Source: Chromatiaceae bacterium
GTDB lineage: Bacteria; Pseudomonadota; Gammaproteobacteria; Chromatiales; Chromatiaceae
Direction: 5' to 3'
DNA length: 39,622 bases
Assembly: GCA_007693535.1 (NCBI GenBank)
Contig: REDK01000134.1
Location: 1-39,622, forward strand
In this document: piece by piece, positions 35,263 to 39,622 of the stretch
Layout: each line of letters opens with the position of its first letter
Position numbering within the stretch: the first letter of the stretch is position 1
Position numbers and translations under genes: made by a program
Notes under the pieces: generated by a model
What the model was told of the DNA's origin: nothing
Database searches by the model: none
The model's input: the letters and a program-made list of their open reading frames with translations, nothing else

Positions 35263-35344
35263 TGCGCACCGCATCCCCCGCGGCAGCCAGGTCGATCCAC
35301 TCATTGAGCCGGGTCTTTAGCGAAGCAATGGTGGCCTGCCTCAT
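35203..35344 (-). pseudogene. Truncated Phd/YefM-type antitoxin
   Basis: From ATG 35344 the minus strand reads MRQATIASLKTRLNEWIDLA and AAGDAVRITRQGRPTVRLVP, the N-terminal DNA-binding half of a prevent-host-death antitoxin. At about 35203 it runs into the reverse complement of the DUF433 gene, so the toxin-binding half is lost. The frame happens to stay open to 35069. The 35345-35512 stretch upstream has no recognisable gene. Confidence 0.6.
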
Positions 35345-35512
35345 CGGGCTCTCCGGTTGTGGTTTGAGCGCGACGCCGCGCGGCGCGAGGTGGAAGCGAA
35401 GTAGCCGGTGCGGTGTCAGCGGGCTTGATCGAACAGCCTGGCTTGCAGCCCTGCGTCCGCGGCCATCAGCCCAGGCGGTCGGCACCGCTGCCACGGCGAG
35501 CGGATCAGCGCA

Positions 35513-36079
35513 TCATCCAGGCTCGCCGGCCTCCTGTGCGGTGATGAATCCGATCAATTCCAGTAGCCGGTCCCGGGCCGGCCCGTTCAGGTCGCGACCA
35601 TAGGCGCTCGAATAGTGGCCGCAGTAGTCGGCCGCCAGACGATACCCATCCCCCGGCGCGGGGCGCAGCGCGAGATACAGGGCCAGCCCTGCCTCGATCA
35701 GATACAGATCGTGATTGCGGATGATGCGGACCGGCCCCCAGGCCTGGCGCTCGAACTCATTCTGAAAAGCGCGCAGGCACCGGTAAAGCCGTTCAGCCCC
35801 GGACCAATCCGGCCGACCGCCGGCTGCCGCGGTCTCCAACAATAGCGCCCGCGCCTGCGCGAACAGTGGCCCGGCCTCCGCCGCGCGTACCCCGCCGGTC
35901 TCCCCGCGCGCCGCCGCCTGTCTCGCAACCCAGAGCCCAAAGGCATACAGGCGTGCCGGATGCGCGAACCATCGCTTGAGTACGGTGAGTCGGAGAAGGT
36001 CCGCGTGACCGGTGCGGTCGATCTCGTCGATGATCGCGCCGAGCTTGTCGCGGATAGACGCGGGCGAACGGGCAGGCAT
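35513..36079 (-). CDS. Conserved hypothetical protein, 188 residues
   Basis: I cannot name this family. The protein is intact from MPARSPASIRDKLGAIIDEI to a natural stop and looks soluble and mostly helical. The stretch FQNEFERQAWGPVRIIRNHD-LYLIEAGLALYL, the segment ADYCGHYSSAYGRDLNGP and a final LLELIGFIT helix have the regular pattern of a real protein rather than a shadow frame. No signal peptide, membrane helix or catalytic motif is obvious. It is the only apparently undamaged larger gene within the island between 34 and 38 kb, flanked on both sides by toxin-antitoxin debris. It could be an island cargo gene. Confidence 0.6.
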   Translation of the reverse strand: MPARSPASIRDKLGAIIDEIDRTGHADLLRLTVLKRWFAHPARLYAFGLWVARQAAARGETGGVRAAEAGPLFAQARALLLETAAAGGRPDWSGAERLYRCLRAFQNEFERQAWGPVRIIRNHDLYLIEAGLALYLALRPAPGDGYRLAADYCGHYSSAYGRDLNGPARDRLLELIGFITAQEAGEPG

Positions 36080-36206
36080 TGGCTTTGGCCTGAGGCAGGT
36101 GATGAGTCCCGGGAGCGTAGCAGGTCCGCGACGCGGACGACGGCGACGGCGAGGGCCTGCTCAACGAGTCCCTGGACGGGGGCCGGAGCGGGGACGAATG
36201 GTGGCA

Positions 36207-36232
36207 ATTACTGCAAGAGATTACTGCAAGAA
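36207..36232. repeat. 13-bp tandem duplication
   Basis: ATTACTGCAAGAG is followed directly by ATTACTGCAAGAA. It lies at the 5' end of the VapB-like remnant and may be the scar that broke it. Confidence 0.6.
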
Positions 36233-36385
36233 ATTGATTCGGTTGCGGTGGACGCCGGCGTCCGCGACCTCGCGGAACGCCACGACCACTCCCTCGACGC
36301 CATGTAAATGCGCCAGGTTTTTGTCGACACGGCAGCCCTCGTTGCCCTCGGTAGTAAGCAGGATGATTGGCACGCTCACCTCGGG
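36210..36385 (+). pseudogene. VapBC-type toxin-antitoxin remnant
   Basis: One frame gives LLQEIDSVAVDAGVRDLAER-HDHSLDAM then TAA at 36305, resembling the C-terminus of an antitoxin. It is followed with zero spacing by ATG 36308, MRQVFVDTAALVALGSKQDD, the N-terminal strand of a PIN-domain toxin with its first acidic residue. After residue 24 the PIN sequence stops matching and runs into the reverse strand of a helicase fragment, so the toxin is truncated; the antitoxin N-terminus is missing. Confidence 0.55.
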
Positions 36386-36754
36386 ATACTGCTTGGTTCG
36401 CGGGCGCAAACCGCGGGCGCTGGCTCGGGCGCCGGAAGGGCAATGGCCAGTCCGCAGCGGCGCACCGCCAGTCCTGCAACCCACCGATAGCGCGCGTCCC
36501 GCTTGAGGGGCAGCCCGAGGTCGTCCAGGCGATCACGCAGGTGCGCCCGCGCCTGATCGAGCCAACCCCGCGTCGGGGTGCCGGTCGCGCCGTCCGGCGG
36601 CCCCGCCGGGTCCGCCTCCCCAGGCCGGAACTGGTTCAGCAGGTCCAGACAGGCCGCCAACCGATCCTCGCGGCACACGACCACCGTCGCGTCCCAATCA
36701 AGCACCACGCTGCCGCTGCCGAGGCGCGGGGGCTTGCTGGTTGGCTGCAAACAT
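36376..36754 (-). pseudogene. Helicase 5'-end fragment with internal deletion
   Basis: From ATG 36754, MFAANQQA is followed after a frameshift by PRLGSGSVVLDWDATVVV and REDRLAACLDLL. The first part parallels the fragment at 37451-37684 (MLAQNQQG...FGTGTVLLDQAATVVVRF). From CLDLLNQFRPGEADPAG on it parallels the C-terminal piece at 34142-34381 (CLDLLNQYRPGQADPAG). So the 5' end and a distal part of the same helicase family are joined with the middle missing. Confidence 0.55.
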
Positions 36755-36896
36755 CGTCCAATGCGACTTGTCTGAAATGCCGTTGATTCAGCTGCGTCCA
36801 CCGGGCGCTGCCCGCCAACGACCCAGACCAAAGGATGTCGGATGAACGCAATCAATGTAATTCTTGAGGTGATTAGCGCTATAGCTCAGCCGGCCT

Positions 36897-37188
36897 TCAA
36901 GCGGCTTGCGCCACGCCGGGGCGCAGCCAGTGTTCCGGGCAGGGTTCGGTGTGGGTGCTGGCATGCAGCAGGCACCCGACCAGCGCGTGCAGGTCGAAGC
37001 GACGGTTGACGCGCTACTGCGCCTCGGCCAGGTAGCAGCGCGTGTACTTGCGGAACTTGAATTGGTGGTAAGTGCCGCGGATCGCCGTCTTCAGATTGGC
37101 GATGCAGGGTGTTGACCCAGCGGAACACGTCGATCTCGCTGGATTGGCGTGGGGTGACGATGATCGCGCCGTGGGTTTCGACCACGCT
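36897..37188 (-). mobile_element. IS1595-family (ISXO2-like) transposase 3' remnant
   Basis: The minus strand encodes DVFRWVNTL, then after a frameshift NLKTAIRGTYHQFKFRKYTR and CYLAEAQ, a TAG, and RVNRRFDLHALVGCLLHAST. This is the typical end of ISXO2-type transposases (WVNT..GNLK.AIRGTYH and YLAEF.YRFNRRFDL). Only the last 90 or so codons remain. The AT-richer 36840-36896 segment may include the element's end. Dead copy. Confidence 0.7.
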
Positions 37189-37390
37189 CGCCGCGGCGAA
37201 CCCCGGATGCCAGCCGAACAACAGCCGCCGCGCCGCGGCGTCGTCGGCGTTCTGGATCAGTTCCTTGAGCACCGGGAACCCGTCGTCGTAGCGGTTCCGC
37301 AGGTTGTCGGTGATCTGAGACTTGAGGCGATTGTCGGAGACCTTTTTGCCAGATGACGCATGATCGGCGTTTGCCTTCCAGGAGGGCTGG
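37189..37390 (-). pseudogene. Sacsin-like (Nov/GHKL) ATPase fragment
   Basis: The minus strand reads KVSDNRLKSQITDNLRNRYD followed by DGFPVLKELIQNADDAAARR and LLFGWHPGF. This matches the N-terminal nucleotide-binding segment (PVLKELIQNADDA, with the N-box Asn) of bacterial sacsin-like proteins. Immediately after WHPGF it is interrupted by transposase sequence. Sacsin-like ATPases often accompany helicases in defence-type clusters. The 37391-37450 bases before it may include its promoter. Confidence 0.6.
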
Positions 37391-37450
37391 CGGGAGCATA
37401 GCAGGCTCTGTGACCGCCAGCGCGACGGTAAAGGCGGGCGTCGAGACAAG

Positions 37451-37684
37451 TCAGATGGTATGCAGGGTGACAGAGATCGCCCAAGCCTTCAGGCGCACCG
37501 GCAGCGATGGTGACCACTGTCCGGCCGCCAGCGCCTTGCCCACCGTGAGCCGGCGCATCAGCCCCGCGGGACGGCACGCCTCCAGGCGGTCCCCGAAGCG
37601 CACCACCACCGTCGCGGCCTGATCGAGCAGCACGGTGCCGGTGCCGAACCGCGGGTGCTAGCCTTGCTGATTTTGTGCGAGCAT
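37451..37684 (-). pseudogene. Helicase N-terminal fragment
   Basis: From ATG 37684, MLAQNQQG, a TAG where Trp is expected, then HPRFGTGTVLLDQAATVVVR and FGDRLEACRPAGLMRRLTVG, ending ...ARAISVTLHTI-type sequence and stop at 37451. It is homologous to the 5' fragment at 36754 and would continue in an intact gene into the NDAWG..FSRSRI segment seen at 34.8 kb. Truncated and carrying a nonsense codon. Confidence 0.55.
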
Positions 37685-37889
37685 CTTGTCTGATCAGCGC
37701 CTGACACCCGTCGACAGGTGCCGTACCTGGCCTGTCACGGGCATCCGTAGGCCCCGTGGGCCGGTCACTTATGGGTTGCGCCGATCAACACCACTGCGAT
37801 CCACGCTGGTTGGCCACACTGGTCGGTCGGCGACACCCGCCGTCGACCACCCTCCCGGTAAGAATATCCTGCCTCCGGAGTCGCGCGTC

Positions 37890-38198
37890 ATGACCACCGC
37901 CTCGACCCGCATCGCGATGATTCCCGGCGTCGCTGGCGGACAGCCGTACCTCGCTGGCCATCGGATCAAGGTACGAGACATCGTGCACTGGCACGAGCAT
38001 CTTGGGCGCAGCCCGGATGAGATCAGTGCCGAGTACGATCCGGACCTCGCCGACATCCAAGCCGCTTTGGCCTGGTACTTCGACCATCGAACGGGAATCG
38101 CTGCGGCGTTTGCCGCCCGCGACGCCTTTGTGGCGACGTTGCGCGCGCGCCAGCCGAGTCCTCTCGCCGCGCGGCTGATCGAACCCAAGGATGTCTGA
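37890..38198 (+). CDS. DUF433 antitoxin-type protein, second copy
   Basis: 102 residues from ATG 37890, preceded by GGAG. It is nearly the same protein as the copy at 34936 in its core (IKVRDIVHWHEHLGRSPDEI), but has an intact C-terminus LRARQPSPLAARLIEPKDV. Its stop overlaps the start of the DUF5615 toxin gene (ATGTCTGA), the usual arrangement for this toxin-antitoxin pair. About 110 bp upstream of the ATG are also similar between the two copies, so the duplication included the promoter region. Likely functional antitoxin although its toxin is frameshifted. Confidence 0.8.
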   Translation: MTTASTRIAMIPGVAGGQPYLAGHRIKVRDIVHWHEHLGRSPDEISAEYDPDLADIQAALAWYFDHRTGIAAAFAARDAFVATLRARQPSPLAARLIEPKDV

Positions 38199-38554
38199 GA
38201 TTCGCTTCTACACCGACGAGCACATCGCGCGCGCCGTGGTGCGCGGGTTGCGCCAGCGTGGCGTCGATGTGTTGACGGTCCCCGAGGCGGGCCTGATACG
38301 CGCATTGGGCGTCGAATACCTGCGCTTTGCCATTCGCGCCCAGCGGGTGATGCTCACCTGAGGATGATGACCGCCTGCGCCTCGCGGCCGCTGGCGCGCC
38401 GCATGCCCGGATCGTCCATGTTCGTCAGCATCCGCCGGTCAGTACGATTATTCGGGGGTCGATGTTGATCGTGCGGCTCCTGGATTCGGCCGAGTTGCAT
38501 GGCCGCAGCGAGTGCTCGTTCTGTTTGCACATGGATTCAGCCCAACATGCCTAA
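38191..38554 (+). pseudogene. DUF5615 PIN-like toxin, frameshifted
   Basis: ATG 38191 gives MSEIRFYTDEHIARAVVRGL and RQRGVDVLTVPEAGLIRALG, with the first acidic residues of the PIN-like fold, then stops at 38361 after QRVMLT. In the next frame the protein resumes as EDDDRLRLAAAGAPHARIVH and VRQHPPVSTIIRGSMLIVRL, exactly where intact homologues read LTQDDDFLRLAA. One extra base near 38359 explains it. The toxin is therefore inactive unless frameshifting occurs. Confidence 0.75.
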
Positions 38555-39596
38555 TGCTAGAGACAATCTCCTCAATGCCCTGGACTATCTGCTCCATCTG
38601 GACGCGCTGGGGACTGCACCTATCCTGACGCTCGACGAGCATCGCCTGCCGGTCTTCCACGAGCACGAGTTCCAGGGGTTGCCGGGCGTCGAGACCCATC
38701 TCACTGACGGCACGACTGAAGTCTGGCTGCAGGTTCGGCGGCTGCGCGCTGAACCACCGCCGCCGCCAGAGGCCACGCTGAGGCTATGGTTCGACCTGTC
38801 CAACGATCCCGCCAAACGACCGACCCTCTTCGAGCGCATCGAGCTTGGTCATCACCAGTTGTCGACGTATCTGACCCTACCCGATCAGTCGGGGACGCCG
38901 CCTGCCGAACCCGTCCCGGAGCGATTAGAACTGCGCTTGGAGGACTTCCCGCAGGTCAGCGAGCGCTTCAGCCGCTACCTTGAACAGGCATGGCAACCTT
39001 GGGCCACGGAGGAGGCACCGAAGCGCAAGGCGATCAGGCTCTACGACCGGCTGTTCTCGTTGTTGCAGGATGCCGAGATCGGCGGTGGCGCCGAGGGTGC
39101 CATCGAGGTCGCCTGGGGTGTCGGGCTCGCGCTGTGGGACCACCAGGACAGCAGCAAGCAGATCCACTATCCGATCATCAGCCGTACCGTGGAGATCCAG
39201 GTCAATGAACACAGCATGGCCTTGCGGGTTATGCCAACCGAGCGAGACCCGGAGATTCATGCAGACGGCTTCAAAGAGATCGGTAAGAACACCGACCTGC
39301 TATACACGCGGGCACGTAGCGAGTTCGCTGATGCCGACAAGACCTTCTCACCGCTCGACCGCGAGAGCTTCGAGGGCATCCTGCGATTTGCGGCGGGGCA
39401 TCTCGATCAACAAGGTTGTTATTCGCCGGATGAATCGCCGGATGTCAAGGATCGAACGCTCCCCAAGCCCCAGCACCATCTGATCGTGACCGATACCTGG
39501 GTCATCTTTGCCCACAAACGCTCCAGCAGTTTCATTACCGCGGATGTCAAGCGACTGAAACAGGAGGTAAAGTGGACCCCGAAAACCAGACAGTAG
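38547..39596 (+). CDS. N-terminal part of a large uncharacterised protein, cut by an IS end
   Basis: Starting at ATG 38547 (MPNARDNLLNALDYLLHLDA) there are 349 codons. Segments such as RLPVFHEHEFQGLPGVETHL, EVWLQVRRLRAEPPPPPEAT, AIRLYDRLFSLLQDAE and HHLIVTDTWVIFAHKRSSSF resemble, from memory, the N-terminal region of very long bacterial proteins with a downstream SF1-type helicase/AAA domain, where VTDTWVLFAR-like sequence ends the first domain. The last eight or so residues (KWTPKTRQ) are encoded by the putative IS end, so the native protein is truncated. No catalytic motif lies in the part seen. An in-frame ATG at 38499 is less likely because it is within the toxin remnant. Confidence 0.6.
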   Translation: MPNARDNLLNALDYLLHLDALGTAPILTLDEHRLPVFHEHEFQGLPGVETHLTDGTTEVWLQVRRLRAEPPPPPEATLRLWFDLSNDPAKRPTLFERIELGHHQLSTYLTLPDQSGTPPAEPVPERLELRLEDFPQVSERFSRYLEQAWQPWATEEAPKRKAIRLYDRLFSLLQDAEIGGGAEGAIEVAWGVGLALWDHQDSSKQIHYPIISRTVEIQVNEHSMALRVMPTERDPEIHADGFKEIGKNTDLLYTRARSEFADADKTFSPLDRESFEGILRFAAGHLDQQGCYSPDESPDVKDRTLPKPQHHLIVTDTWVIFAHKRSSSFITADVKRLKQEVKWTPKTRQ

Positions 39597-39622
39597 TTTA
39601 AGCTTGCGCCAAATCAATAGGG
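39568..39622. mobile_element. Probable IS3-type element end at window edge
   Basis: AAGTGGACCCCGAAAACCAG, continuing ACA, has the GACCCC(G/A)AAAA...GACA look of IS3-family terminal inverted repeats. The upstream gene loses its homology at this point. The rest of the element would lie beyond 39622; its orientation and exact boundary cannot be set from this window. Confidence 0.45.

Noticed and set aside
36872-36892. tRNA-like 5' half (AGCGCTATAGCTCAGCCGG)
   Set aside because: No closing D-stem, anticodon arm or T-arm follows; it overlaps the end of the transposase remnant, so at most chance similarity or an IS end.

Overview
The window is GC-rich gammaproteobacterial DNA. It most resembles a nitrogen-fixing, anoxygenic phototrophic purple sulfur bacterium (Chromatiales). 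This rests on the Rnf complex divergent from nifLA, an azurin, an Arx-type molybdoenzyme operon, and a glyA-nrdR-ribD housekeeping block. No photosynthesis gene lies inside the window, so the lifestyle is an inference.

Layout. 1-6.6 kb: rnfABC (minus; rnfC runs off the left edge) is divergent from nifLA (plus). The region between them carries two perfect NifA-type upstream activator sequences (TGT-N10-ACA) and two outward-facing sigma-54 promoters. 6.75-13.6 kb: an Uma2 pseudogene, azurin, hrpA, a fumarylacetoacetate-hydrolase-family gene and uspA. 14-23.4 kb: a TauD-like dioxygenase, a DUF1703-type remnant, then a six-gene plus-strand operon. I read it as arxB'-arxA-arxB-arxC-arxD (anaerobic arsenite oxidase: Tat-exported molybdoenzyme, Fe-S subunit, NrfD-type quinone-reactive membrane subunit, TorD-type chaperone, extra Fe-S protein). 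It ends with an unrecognised membrane protein carrying one CXXCH heme-c motif.

23.7-29.4 kb: a convergent urea ABC-transporter operon urtABCD (minus) that lacks urtE where it would be expected. It is headed by a sigma-54 promoter and an NtrC-like site, so it is probably nitrogen-regulated like the nif/rnf end. 29.8-30.7 kb: a ParA-type ATPase overlapped by a small Pro/Ala-rich protein ending in RIWPD, reminiscent of the McdAB carboxysome-positioning pair. 30.9-33.9 kb: glyA, nrdR, ribD.

34.1-39.6 kb is a decayed accessory island. It holds broken copies of a SNF2-type helicase, a sacsin-like ATPase fragment, an IS1595-family transposase remnant, pieces of several toxin-antitoxin systems (DUF433/DUF5615, Phd, VapBC), a duplicated DUF433 segment, one intact hypothetical gene, and the N-terminal part of a large protein cut by what looks like the end of an IS3-type element at the right edge.

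Two physiological themes stand out. The first is nitrogen control by sigma-54 of Rnf (reductant for nitrogenase), NifLA and urea uptake. The second is a probable arsenite-oxidation module that would feed electrons to the quinone pool. No rRNA, complete tRNA or CRISPR array was seen.
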